Shown one piece after another: positions 23,853 through 34,568 of a stretch of DNA of 64,000 bases. The stretch covers positions 8,246,001 to 8,310,000 of the forward strand of contig NC_059539.1 in assembly GCF_905220415.1 (NCBI RefSeq), given 5' to 3'. A model generated the notes under the pieces. That model worked only from the letters and a program-made list of their open reading frames with translations. It was not told where the DNA came from and did not search any database. The number at the start of each line of letters is the position of its first letter. Position 1 is the first letter of the stretch. This DNA is from Colias croceus. Lineage: Eukaryota > Arthropoda > Insecta > Lepidoptera > Pieridae. A program made the position numbers and the translations under genes.

Positions 23853-26612
23853 ATGGCAGAAACTTCCACTGAAAAGTTATCAAAAAAGTGAGTATTGTGT
23901 GAAAGAATTATAAGCACAATATGTTTACCTTACGGACGGTATCAGTTATACCTGGTGCTTTAATGTGCAGAAAAAGTATATTTTCCAAACAATTAAATCA
24001 GTTATATTCATCACTAAATCCACGGTTGGTTTTTTAATATTTCCTCTTAATTGTCTAAACATTGAGAAATTCATTTTTATGTCATTTACAGCGAACTGAA
24101 ACGGCGTTTGAAAGCCGAGCAGAAATTAAAAGAAAAAGCTGAGAAAGCTTCTCAGCAACCTATAGTAAATGTAGAAAAGAAATCATCAAAAGCGGAGGAA
24201 GAAATAAGTCCTAATGAATATTACAAATTGAGATCTGCTGCTGTGGCAGCCCTTAAGAATGCTTCGAAGGAAGATCACCCATATCCTCATAAATTTACTG
24301 TAACAATTTCACTGGAGGAGTTTATTGAAAAATATAATAATTTAAATAGTGGGGATGTTCTTGAAAATGTTACTCTGTCAGTAGCTGGCAGAATTCATTC
24401 TATACGAGAGTCTGGTGCAAAACTAATTTTCTATGATTTAAGAGGGGAAGGTGTGAAGATTCAGGTTAATTTTTATCTTATTGTATGTACCTAGTACATA
24501 GATAAACATGACATTTAAAAATAAACTTATTAATTTTTAATAGGTAATGGCTAATGCTAAAATGTATGAGTCCGAGGAAAAATTCATACATGACACTGAT
24601 AAATTGCGTAGAGGTGACATTATTGGGTGTGTGGGTCATCCCGGTAAAACTAAGAAAGGAGAGTTATCTATTGTTCCTAAAACAGTGAAATTGCTCTCTC
24701 CCTGCCTTCATATGTTGCCTCATTTACATTTTGGTCTAAAGGACAAGGAAACTAGATTTAGGAAGAGGTATTTGGATCTCATATTAAATGACAAGGTAAT
24801 TAATATCATGTCAAATATATTTATTATGCTATTAATAAATAGAAAATAATAACAAACCATTTATTTATTCTTAAAAATTGTTCACAGGTTAGACAAACAT
24901 TTTACACAAGATCGAAAATTATTTCATATGTAAGAAGATTCTTAGACAATCTTGGCTTTTTGGAAATTGAGACTCCAATGATGAACATGATCCCAGGAGG
25001 AGCTACAGCCAAGCCCTTCATTACACATCACAATGATTTGAATATGGATCTGTATATGAGAATAGCCCCAGAGTTGTATCACAAGATGTTGGTTGTCGGT
25101 GGCTTGGATCGAGTCTATGAAATTGGCAGACAGTTCAGAAATGAGGGTATTGATTTAACCCACAACCCTGAATTTACAACTTGTGAATTTTATATGGCTT
25201 ATGCTGATTACCATGACTTGATGTCCATTACTGAAAGCATGATTTCTGGGATGGTAAAGAGCATCCATGGTAGCTACAAGGTAATCCTCATTTTATTATT
25301 AATAAATCTTATTTTACAATTTGTACCAAGAATTGGAAGATAAAAGATGAAATGTTTTAGGTGAAATATCATCCTGATGGGCCAGAGGGTGAAGAAGTTG
25401 AGATTGATTTTACTCCACCATTTGCTCGGGTACCCATGATTGCAACACTTGAAAAAGAATTGAAAGTTAAAATGCCAGCAGCAGATCAACTTGATTCAGC
25501 TGAAGCTAATGCATTTTTGAGCCAACTTTGTGAAAAACATGAGGTAAGGTAGATTTCTTAACCCTTAACCATAAATTATATGAATTAAATGGCCTAATAG
25601 AAAATATTATTATTCTAATAAAAAATAACTTTAACTCTAATGTACCATTAGGTTGAATGTCCACCACCAAGAACAACAGCAAGATTATTAGACAAACTGG
25701 TTGGTGAATTCCTTGAGGAGAAATGTATTAATCCAACCTTTATATTAGATCATCCTCAAATTATGAGTCCACTGTCTAAATATCACAGAGATATTCCAGG
25801 ACTCACTGAAAGGTAAATTTTTGTTGAAGTACATATTTAAACCTTATAATTCAAGCAACTTTAATATTGATGACCTTTACCTCACTGATAAATGGCTTGC
25901 ATGGTAACTAAAAATAATTTTATGCATTTACTTATCAATAATAAGCAAATACTGCATAACTATTAACATATAAAAATATCACTGTTCTTTATGATTATGA
26001 GATATAATATATTATTATGCAGTAATACAATGCTTGTAAAATAAGTCATAAAAAATACTAACAGTTTATTATTCTATAATAATAAAATTCATAAAAATAT
26101 CTACTTTTAGGTTTGAATTGTTTGTTATGAAAAAAGAGATATGCAATGCATACACAGAGTTGAATGACCCAGCAACCCAAAGGGAGAGATTTGAACAGCA
26201 AGCCAAGGATCGTGCGGCGGGTGATGATGAAACACCACCCACAGATGAAGCTTTTTGTACTGCTCTTGAATATGGTCTTCCCCCTACTGGTGGCTGGGGG
26301 CTAGGTGTCGATCGCCTTACTATGTTCTTAACTGACTCTAATAATATTAAGGTATGGCACCTTTGTCCATGTTGTAAATTATAGAATTGCATGTTATAGT
26401 TTTACATACTACTTTACATAATACTACAGATGATGGAACTAACTTATAAGATAAAAAGAATAACTAATTGATTGACATACATCTTTTATTTATATAATTG
26501 ATTAACTTTACAGGAGGTACTGCTTTTCCCTGCCATGAAACCTGATGATCCCAATAAACACAACACAGAAGATGGTGAAGCTAATCAAACGCCTACTCAG
26601 AATGGAGCATAA
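23853..26612 (+). CDS. LysRS: Lysyl-tRNA synthetase (class II, cytosolic isoform)
   Basis: Eight exons give 578 residues: 23853-23887, 24092-24464, 24544-24795, 24888-25280, 25361-25543, 25652-25812, 26111-26351, 26514-26612. The N-terminus is a Lys/Glu-rich helix (eukaryotic tRNA-binding extension). It is followed by an OB-fold anticodon domain (VAGRIHSIRESGAKLIFYDL) and the class II catalytic core. Motif 2 is visible at FRNEGIDLTHNPEF (about 303-316) and motif 3 at GLGVDRLTMFL (about 529-539). It charges tRNA-Lys with lysine. Length equals the usual metazoan cytosolic form. All introns are GT-AG with matching phase. Convergent with the OTUD6B-like gene 190 bp downstream. A probable mitochondrial start lies in intron 1. 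Confidence 0.97.
23921..24024 (+). CDS. LysRS: Alternative LysRS first coding segment (probable mitochondrial presequence)
   Basis: Inside the cytosolic intron 1, an ATG at 23921 opens 34 codons and ends at a GT donor (24025) with two bases carried over. That is exactly the phase exon 2 (24092) needs. The product starts MFTLRTVSVIPGAL, then CRKSIFSKQ and NPR. It has no acidic residue and is rich in Arg/Lys/Ser, like a mitochondrial targeting peptide. If the first donor (23888) is bypassed, the cytosolic ATG at 23853 hits a TGA at 23889-23891, so ribosomes could re-start at 23921. Human KARS1 also makes both forms by alternative splicing (family knowledge); use here is inferred. Confidence 0.65.
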
Positions 26613-26663
26613 TTTAATTGGCTTGATATTTGTGTTTCATCGGAATTTGTAATACTAACCAGT

Positions 26664-26669
26664 AATAAA
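26664..26669 (+). terminator. LysRS poly(A) signal
   Basis: AATAAA 52 bases after the stop codon, the first in the 3' UTR. Confidence 0.6.
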
Positions 26670-26748
26670 TATACCACATTAATTTTAGTTGTTTTATTTG
26701 ATAATTATAAAAACAATAGTTTGTATACCTTTACTATGTGAAAGTAAC

Positions 26749-26754
26749 TTTATT
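26749..26754 (-). terminator. OTUD6B-like poly(A) signal
   Basis: AATAAA on the minus strand about 50 bases past the stop; leaves only about 80 bp between the two convergent signals. Confidence 0.6.
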
Positions 26755-26802
26755 CAATATATTAAATATTACATAATATATACTAGTTAAACCTTATATA
26801 AA

Positions 26803-27669
26803 TTACTCTTGATTATCATTCAATATCTGAGTTGAATTATAATGTTCTCCTAAACTGTACATATGCCGATGATAAGTAATTATCAATGAAGGTCCAGGGT
26901 ACTCTTCTCCCTGTTCAATAGTTTCAGGGCCAGTGGCTTGAATAACAGTTATGGGACATTGTAAAATATTTGACAAAGCTCTTATTTCTAGTTGTCCACC
27001 CCAAACTTTAGTGTTACTTATTTTATCACAGTATTCATTGAATTCAGTATCTGTCAACATTTCAAATGTATCTGGATTAGTTAAGAAAGGTAGAAAATCA
27101 TCTTTGTTACTTCTTATATGAGTTGCAACATTACTTCTTAATTGTTCAACTGTTACACAATAATCCTTTTTAATAGACAATTGGTGTGAAATTGCTTTGT
27201 ATAAACAGTCTCCATCTGATGGAATGGAATAAATTGTAAGGCCTCTTTGTTTAAGCCGGGAAGAAATTTCTTGAATTTCTTTATTTCTAGGTCCATGCAG
27301 ATTTTCTTTTTCTTGTAGCTTTATTTGTGCTTCTCGCTCTCTCTCCTGTTGTAATTTTTTGTCCCTACGTTTTTGGGCTTTAGACAATTTAGTTTTTGTA
27401 CCTTCTTCATTATTGTCATTACTATTTATTTCTTCAATTAACTCATCTTCATTATGACATTGTTTTTGCGCTTCTTCAATCTCTTTTTTATGGCGAATAT
27501 CAATGTCTATTTCTAACCTAGCAATTTCAGCGGTTAGTTCTTTTTTCTTTGATTTATCATTTTTAGCAACTTTTTTTAATCCCTGTATCTTGGCTTGTAG
27601 TTCTTTTCGCTCTTTTTTATGTCTATCCTCAATTGATAAATTGCATAAGTCGTCAATATTATCATCCAT
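26803..27669 (-). CDS. OTUD6B: OTUD6B-like OTU-domain deubiquitinase
   Basis: Single uninterrupted exon of 288 residues. Residues 1-140 are Lys/Glu-rich and predicted coiled coil (HKKERKELQAKIQGLKK, KAQKRRDKKLQQ). The OTU cysteine protease domain follows, with IPSDGDCLYKAISHQL containing D152 and nucleophile C155, and YSLGEHYNST with catalytic His276 at the end. This layout is the OTUD6 subfamily, which trims ubiquitin chains and has been linked to translation and proteasome control. Length is close to human OTUD6B (about 290-320). The absence of introns, in a region where all other genes have several, could mean an old retrocopy replaced the parent gene or introns were lost. The frame is fully intact. 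Confidence 0.93.
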   Translation of the reverse strand: MDDNIDDLCNLSIEDRHKKERKELQAKIQGLKKVAKNDKSKKKELTAEIARLEIDIDIRHKKEIEEAQKQCHNEDELIEEINSNDNNEEGTKTKLSKAQKRRDKKLQQEREREAQIKLQEKENLHGPRNKEIQEISSRLKQRGLTIYSIPSDGDCLYKAISHQLSIKKDYCVTVEQLRSNVATHIRSNKDDFLPFLTNPDTFEMLTDTEFNEYCDKISNTKVWGGQLEIRALSNILQCPITVIQATGPETIEQGEEYPGPSLIITYHRHMYSLGEHYNSTQILNDNQE

Positions 27670-28261
27670 ATTAATGTAATTTTATTATTAGAGCTTATTT
27701 AGCGATGCGGGTATTAAAGACTAAAGGCACTCGTATTAAAAAATATATGTAGGTACTCAGAAACTAACCTTCACATAAAACAGAAACTATTAAACCCACT
27801 TCTGAACATCTCTATACGGTTATTCTATGAGTCTACTAATTTAAGGTAGGTACTTAATAATTGAAGCAATCTCTGAATTATTGGAAGCTTCTAAATTCTT
27901 TCGATTTATTCCAAAAGTTTATTTACAGAATATTAGTAACACCGAGTTATTTTTGTAATGAAGTAGATTGTAATTTGTAGCCTGTACTCTGTAGGTACCT
28001 ACCACAAAGCAAGTACCTACTAAGTAGGACGTAGGTACTAGGTAATTTAAACCTAGGTAGGTACAAAATAATACTTTCTACAAAAAAAATTTTAAGCGCA
28101 CTGATCTGATGTGCTATATTTTTTGACATTGACAGTGATAGACATTTAAAAATAGCCTCATTGGGGAAGTCATCCGAAATTTTCTGACAGAAAAATTCAT
28201 ATTAATGTTTGGCCGCCCTAAAATTATGCACTCTGTGCTGCTATACACGTCTTGATCCTAC
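27670..28261. other. OTUD6B-like upstream region
   Basis: No gene. Rich in TAGGTAC words (27.8-28.06 kb). A TGACATTGACAG cluster lies at 28124-28145, similar to ones upstream of other genes here. Confidence 0.4.
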
Positions 28262-28352
28262 AACATTGTATGGTGCCGGCCGCGGCGGCGCGCGTGGCGG
28301 TTAGCCAGAAGCCGAATAGGTATATAACGTGGGTTTGAATCCCGTCACGTAA
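28262..28352 (+). repeat. GC-rich tRNA-like SINE head
   Basis: GGTTTGAATCCC (about 28332-28343) matches the RNA polymerase III B box and a GTGGCGGTTAGCC segment could be the A box. It is followed by a T-run. It does not fold into a proper tRNA that I can see, so I call it SINE-derived. Confidence 0.4.
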
Positions 28353-28370
28353 TCATTTTGTTTTTTTTTT

Positions 28371-29015
28371 AACCGACTTCAAAAAAATGGAGGAGGTTAT
28401 CATTTCGGCCGGTATATTTTTTTTTATGTATGTACACCTTAGATGTACACCGATTACTCCGAGGTTTCTGAACCGATAAATTACGTGATTCTTTTTTTGT
28501 TCGAGGTGGAATGTTGTCGAATTGGTCCCATAAAAATTTTATTCAGCAATCGGCTAGGCCTAGTAGTTTTTATTTTATAAGCATTTTTGTCTGTACTCGA
28601 TGACTTAGCAAGTAACTTTTAATCACTTCCCAGTAACCGAAAGAGCTGAAACTTTGTATATTATGTATGTTAATTGGATAGCGATGAAACATTATCATGA
28701 CATAGAGCTGATTTAATGATGGAATCGGAAGGTGGCCATAGGAACTCAGTAATATATTGACTCAACCTTAGGACTCAACTTTATCGAGTTTGGGCTCGTT
28801 TGATTCGTGTTGAAAATTATACTAAAAAGTTTAATGTAAGTACTATTTAATAAATAGTTTGAAGTCGGTGCCAAACCTTGCCCGTGCATCGACATCAAAC
28901 CTTTTTAGTAAATAGTACATCTAAATAATAATATAATATGTACCTAGTAATTATGTAATAATATCATAATATCAAATCTTTTTTATTTTTTACTTTTCCG
29001 TTTTTGAAGTCGGTT
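28371..29015. mobile_element. AACCGACTTC inverted-repeat element, copy A
   Basis: Starts AACCGACTTCAAAAA and ends with the complement GAAGTCGGTT at 29006-29015. Internal landmarks (GGAGGAGGTTATC, ATTACTCCGAGGTTTCTGAACC, GTTTGAAGTCGGTGCCAA) recur in copies at 35.7 kb (partial) and 42.5-43.5 kb. Non-coding, so a non-autonomous element. Confidence 0.75.
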
Positions 29016-29233
29016 GTTTTTAACGCAGTTATTTATATTTAATTAATCAATTACAATTCATTTGATTATAACTTAAATACAATTTAATACTATATTCATG
29101 GATATAATCTGTTGATATAATATATTATATCAGTATCAAATTATATAGACGATTATATTTTTCTATCAGTATCTCAGCTTTCTATATTTCCGTGACTGAT
29201 ATTACTTGCTCTGTGGTACCTATCACAAAATCA

Positions 29234-29245
29234 TTGACGTTGACA
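29234..29245. promoter_or_regulatory. TGACA-type promoter motif upstream of Paf-AHalpha
   Basis: TTGACGTTGACA lies about 140 bp before the start codon; comparable doublets occur upstream of four other genes in the window. Function inferred only from recurrence. Confidence 0.3.
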
Positions 29246-29380
29246 GATTAGATTTTCAGAGTCCGCGGATCAAGCCAAAGCCATTTTATTTGAAAATTAT
29301 CAAATAAGAAAACTGAAAATACTGTGATTTTAATTTAAAATCCTGAGCTATATTCAGTTAATATTTAAAGTCGTGATAAT

Positions 29381-30398
29381 ATGAATCCTTGTTCCATAGC
29401 AACTCCCCAACAGGATACAGAAGGCGATGGAAGGTGGAATAGCATTGTAAGTTACTATGATAATATTTAAATAATTTTTCGGTATCATGCGACGTGGTTG
29501 GATATTATTATATATTTACAGTCATACTTTTATAGCCATAAATCCTATAAATTCTTGTTCAACGAGTAGATTATAAGTAGTTCATGAATAATTTAATGTA
29601 CAATACACCACTTTTTCATAAATCGTTTGAATTTTAGCACAACAGATTTCTTTCCGACGCCAAAGGAAAAGATGCCGATGTAATATTTATTGGTGATTCT
29701 ATTCTTCAAGCATTAGAACATACAGAAATATGGAACCAATGGTTTGCTCCATTACACTGCCTTAACTTTAGTATTCATAGGGATCAAACACAAAATGTAC
29801 TATGGCGCATTAAAAACGGAGAACTCGACCATGTAGATCCAAAAGTAAGTCAAATGCTTATAAATTAACTTTTATTTCCATACAACTTTTTTAAACAATA
29901 TTTAACTTACAGGTAATTGTGTTACACGTAGGAACAAATAATATAGAACACACAGCTGAACAAATTTGTGAAGGTATCATAGAAATTATACATACTATTC
30001 AAGAGAAACATCCTAGTGTCTATATTGTTATACCTGTAAGTATATTAAAAAGTGTAAAGTTTTATTTTGAAAAAGTGAATGCAGTGTTCTTATTCTCAAA
30101 ATAATTTCTATTTCAGAGTCTTCTCCCTAGAGGCAGGCATCCAAATTCTTTAAGGGAGAAACATGTTAAAATAAACCAATTGTTAAGAGAAAAAATTACC
30201 ACCATGAAAAAAGTAGATATGGTGTCAATTGATAAGGGCTTTATTCAGAGTGATGGAACAATTAGCCACCATGATATGCACGATTACCTAATACCAACTA
30301 ATGCAGCCTTTCGAAAGGCCTTCGAACCTGTTCATGATCTCTTACATCAGTTATTATCTGAAGGAGAACCAGAAATTGACTTAACACCTTCAGAATAA
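29381..30398 (+). CDS. Paf-AHalpha: Platelet-activating factor acetylhydrolase 1B alpha subunit (catalytic residues lost)
   Basis: Four exons, 225 residues: 29381-29446, 29638-29844, 29913-30035, 30117-30398. SGNH-hydrolase family member with the block I GDS (S43), RIKNGEL, GTNN (98-101), LLPRGRHPN and HDM.DYL. Vertebrate alpha subunits pair with LIS1 and hydrolyse the acetyl group of PAF using Ser, Asp and His. Here Asp188 is kept but the following His is Ile191 (DYLIPT instead of DFLHLT). The oxyanion-hole glycines after LNF are SIHRD. I therefore predict no esterase activity. I recall that the Drosophila homologue also lacks active-site residues. A structural role, possibly LIS1-independent, is likely. 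Frame and splice sites are intact, so it is not a pseudogene. Confidence 0.94.
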
Positions 30399-30399
30399 A
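30394..30399 (+). terminator. Poly(A) hexamer overlapping the Paf-AHalpha stop codon
   Basis: The stop TAA (30396-30398) lies inside an AATAAA hexamer. If used, the 3' UTR would be only some 15-30 bases. Further hexamers may exist downstream. Confidence 0.4.
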
Positions 30400-32059
30400 C
30401 TTTATAATATTCAGGATATATATATATTAGCTTTTTTTTGGCAAGCTCATTGTGATTATACAGTAGTACTTATTTATATTTAGCTTTTTTATTATAGGCT
30501 TAAGAATTTAATGTGTTGAATAGTTTATATTTCACTGATACATTCCCGATTTTATTGTGTATTGGCTGTGGCATATCTGATTTAAAAAAAAAAGTAATTG
30601 TAATTATTAAAGAGGATAATTGTAAAATATTCAACTCATTCCAAATGAAGTATTTTTGTAACTGCAAAAATTATCAATTGGCTAATAAAATGATTAATTA
30701 TTTCATATGGAATTTATGGCATGTGATACATTTTAATTATGTCCTTATGGATTGTACTGTGTAAAGTTGCATTTATTATAATTTTTTAGACAACAATTTG
30801 GGTACATGGTAAGCCTGTTAAAGTAATATAATTTTTTACTGAATGTTTCTAGCATTTATATTTATCACATTATGCAAGTGTCTATCAAGTTAATTTTCAT
30901 CATTATACTGAATAATAATGCAGCTTTCTTTATGGGCCTCATATAAAATATTTTTTTATAAAAAAAAAACTCTAAATGGATGGTCAATTTTAGGAATGAA
31001 AGTAAGGATATGAGTAAACATGCATAAATGTTATTGTCAACTAAAATATGCATTGAAATCACAATAAGAATTAAATATCAGGGTTTTACGACACCTATGG
31101 AATTCCATAACTATAAATTTTATCTATATCTATCTATGGTTATATATATAATGTGTTATATTGAATAAGATATTAAGGACCATTTAAGCATTGGTTATTT
31201 TTAGGAGAATTAAAACATGTTTTAAAATTATCAAGAAATACTGCCACAAATAAATAACCTTACTGAAAAATTAACTTATATTAACAGGGTTATGTACTTA
31301 TTATAAAATTTATTCTTGGTGAAGACATACATGTAACTGAATATGTTTGAGTAGATTGATTAAATTTTGCATTTGATAAAATTTATGATCTCAAGTGCAA
31401 AGAGATAAACTCAAGCTTTGTATAAATTTACTTTTTCTAAAACTTTTTCGTGAGATTTGATTAAATTAACCAAAGAATTAATTTTACCAAAGGTTGAATT
31501 TAACACCAGACTTTGAAATATGTATATCACAAAGGGTTGTTATAAGCAAGATCTCATCTACAGCAATGGTTGTGTAAAATATATTCTCATTCAATTTTGT
31601 ATGATGCTCAATGCTACAGAAAAACTACTTCCATGAGAAAAGTGTTTTTAAATCAGTTCATAGAATAGTAAGTGAATGCATTGTGTTGAGGTATGAAGGT
31701 ATGGCATAAACAGTGATAAATTATTTTTCCAGTGTAATGTATTACAATTTCATAATTATACTACTGTAGAATAATAGCTACTCAAGTTGCCAAAACGCTT
31801 GAATCTCAAATGTTATTATTTATTTGCATGATTTAGCTTGAAGTAAAAGTGCAATTGTTTCTTACAAATTGTTTTAATTTCCCTTTAGACATAATGACAA
31901 AAACATTTTTGTGGCTAATAAGGTAACATTTTTCTATTTTTGTACAATATCTTCTTTGTGTTGTTTATAAAACTATTATTGGATGGCCATTTGCTGTTTA
32001 CTAAGATCATAATTATTATTAAAAACATTTCATTAACATATCCATTCCAGATATGTAAG
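30400..32059. other. Between convergent Paf-AHalpha and NDUFAF6; nothing recognised
   Basis: AT-rich, probably 3' UTRs. Small open frames here do not resemble proteins. Confidence 0.4.
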
Positions 32060-33929
32060 TTAATATTTATTAAGAAGCCTTTTATAATATAAATGAAAAG
32101 GTAACGTTGGGTTTCTCTTCTGCAATGATAGATCATAAACATTAAAATTATTTTTCTGGAGCTTCTTTAGATAATTTTCAACTGCAGTAGCTGGTAAAAG
32201 TATTTGGTGAACTATTTTTGGCACTTCAATAGCTCTGGCCTGAAAAAAAAATTATTGGTGATCAATTTCTTACAAGTATTTATCAGGCAATATATTTATA
32301 ACAAAAATATCTTAATATATATAAATCTCGTGTCACAATGTTTGTCCTCAATGGACTCCTAATTCCTAAACCACTCAACCGATTATAATAAAATTCGCAC
32401 ACCATGTGCAGTTCGATCCAACTTGAGAGATAGGATAGTTTAAACATAAACATGTAGGTACCACGGGCGAAGCCGGGGCGGACCACTAGTTATTTAATAT
32501 AATATAATGTATGAACTGCTTTATTGTACAAATAACTACATTGTATAAAACAAAGTCACTTTCTCTGTCCGGGTCCCTATGTCCCTTTGTATGCTTAAAT
32601 CTTTCAAACTACGCAACGGATTTTGATGGTTTTTTTTAATAGATAAGAGTGATTCAAGGTTAGGATTAGGTTTAAGTCAAAGCGGACGAAGCCGCGGGCG
32701 GTATATGTTTATATGGCATACTTTTTGTAAATGGCTATTTGCTCTGCTTGCAACTTCAAAAACAACATTTCTCATATCTTCATTATCTATGCCCCTCAAT
32801 ATTGATTCTTGGCTTATTTTATATTTCATTAAAACATCCATTGGTAAAGAGACCACCTTATGATGATTGGATACATGAATAGACCTGTAAAAATTAAATC
32901 AATATACACATATAGGACAAAAGGATATATTTTTATTTATTTAAATATTATCAGTTTCATTACGATAATAAAAAATGTATATACATATCTGAAAATTTAT
33001 ATCATATACATTGTGAACACTTAAATAAAATTAGCAAAGTATTCATAAATTACTATAATTACCATTCAATATGGTACAATTAACGTCATTCAGTAATAAA
33101 GTTTCATTTAAAAATAAACAGAATCATTTTTAATTTAGTATTTAAAATATTAGTATGGAATAAGGTACATTACCTTAATATATTAGTTATCCCCTGGGCT
33201 TTTCCTAAATGTGACGCAGCATGGTCTGCATGTACATTTGCTATTCCAGCTATACTAAGAAGGAGGTAATAGACTGATGAAACTGAGTTTTCTGAGTGTT
33301 TTTCTATATCTTCTACTGTGCGAAAATATTTCATTTTGAGTATGCTACTCCTGGATGATATTAATCTTTCTAAATACATTTGTGGTAGCTTATAACTTTT
33401 ACACACCTAAAAATGTAAATTATATTAATTTAGGTATGCTTTAAAATGATGTTTTATTAACATACCTAATAAAATATAAACTACTAATCATACTTTGAAC
33501 AATTCTTGAGCTACAGGATTTGCCGGTATACCAGACAAGTCCTCAGCTTTTTTGTAGATAGTACCAAGAGCATCTTGCCAGAATTGTAATCTCATAGATG
33601 CTATCTGTGCATCTGATGTTTGATCTTGAATTCGAGCAATTTCTGCATTGAATGCTCTGACTACCAATGCTGGTGATCGAATGGTTTTTGTCATAAGAAG
33701 AGTTGCCAAATAGTTTTCGTAATCATGCTGTCTATCTAGAAAAGAAACACAAAGTAGCAGAATCACTAAGGTAAAATTATTTCAACGAAAAAAATTCCCA
33801 AAATACGAACCTTACAATATTGGCACAGTAATTTAAACCATTCTCTTTAGGAGCATTATGTGAGGCAGTTCTTTTTATAATAGAAGCCTGTATTATGGAT
33901 CGTTCAACGCTAGGATAGATTTTTAACAT
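32060..33929 (-). CDS. NDUFAF6: NDUFAF6-like complex I assembly factor
   Basis: Five exons, 310 residues: 33929-33811, 33731-33494, 33406-33174, 32884-32722, 32239-32060. It belongs to the squalene/phytoene-synthase fold family: CANIVRQHDYENYL, RAFNAEIARIQDQ, MRLQFWQDAL, then HADHAASHLGKAQGI (about 178-192), SLPMDVLMKY and the conserved C-terminal LQKRNPTLPFHLYY. Vertebrate NDUFAF6 is a mitochondrial matrix protein required for complex I (ND1 module) assembly. The N-terminus (MLKIYPSVERSIIQASIIKR) is basic and could be a short presequence. Junction 1 uses the acceptor TAGATAG/ACAG and the donor AAG/GTTCGT. This is the only pairing that keeps the frame and the conserved CxxxVRxxDYE. Intron 4 carries two repeat insertions. 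Confidence 0.92.
32312..32490 (-). repeat. Dispersed repeat in NDUFAF6 intron 4
   Basis: Ends in CGGGCGAAGCCGGGGCGGACCACTAGTTA, sharing its tail with the 23.5 and 58.5 kb family but with a different body. Confidence 0.65.
32545..32705. repeat. Dispersed repeat in NDUFAF6 intron 4 (second)
   Basis: Contains CTCTGTCCGGGTCCCTATGT and ends GACGAAGCCGCGGGCGG, the common lepidopteran tail. Confidence 0.6.
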
Positions 33930-34568
33930 GGTTATTTTTTTGTAGGTTACAATAACTAATTCAATTGAACAACTGTTCTTGGTACTATGAACTATGAGTG
34001 GGTTATGTTCCCACTTAGCCTTAAACTTCTATTTTATATTATATTCATATTATTGTTTAGTTATTTTTTTTTATTTTTTAACCCAACAAAAATTATTTTA
34101 CATTAAAAATTTAAAATTGTCAATTTCAGTAGTGTCAGCCGTCATTCGTCAACTGTCAGTTGTCAATAAAATTGTCATTTGTCATTCGATATCGATAAAG
34201 TTACAAACACACTAACCTGACTTACGGACATAAAGGTGTGCACACTGCACAGTATTACATAATGATCTAAGACAGTAACAGTATTAAACATTCAGATTCC
34301 AGTGCGCCAGATTCGCGTCGGACGTCCAAACGCTCAAGGACAGACCAAGGACTCGTTCGCCACTTACGTCTTATGGTTTGCAACTTTACACACCTCAATG
34401 TACAAAAATATTAGCTAGATATATCTATAAGTCGCGGCTGTAAGCCGCGCCTGTAAATCGCGTCCGATAGTTTGTTTGCACTTTTATACTCAAAAACGCA
34501 TAACTGTGCATTTATCTTATCTAAGCCTTAATTACAGCGACTTTTGTCTCCTCAACTATTTTATCTCT
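33930..34568. other. NDUFAF6 upstream region
   Basis: No gene. Holds a run of TGTCA/TGACA half-sites at 34131-34185 and a DRE-like site. A short GC-rich segment at 34300-34460 is unexplained. Confidence 0.4.
34190..34197. promoter_or_regulatory. DRE-like palindrome TATCGATA
   Basis: Matches the insect DREF-binding element, 261 bp upstream of the NDUFAF6 start codon. DRE sites are common in housekeeping promoters in Drosophila; use here is inferred. Confidence 0.4.

Noticed and set aside
28262..28352. True tRNA gene
   Set aside because: A B-box-like word is present but I cannot form an acceptor stem or anticodon arm; adjacent to TE sequence, so SINE-derived.
31915..32142. Minus-strand frame downstream of NDUFAF6
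   Set aside because: It is a different frame across the last NDUFAF6 exon and 3' UTR.
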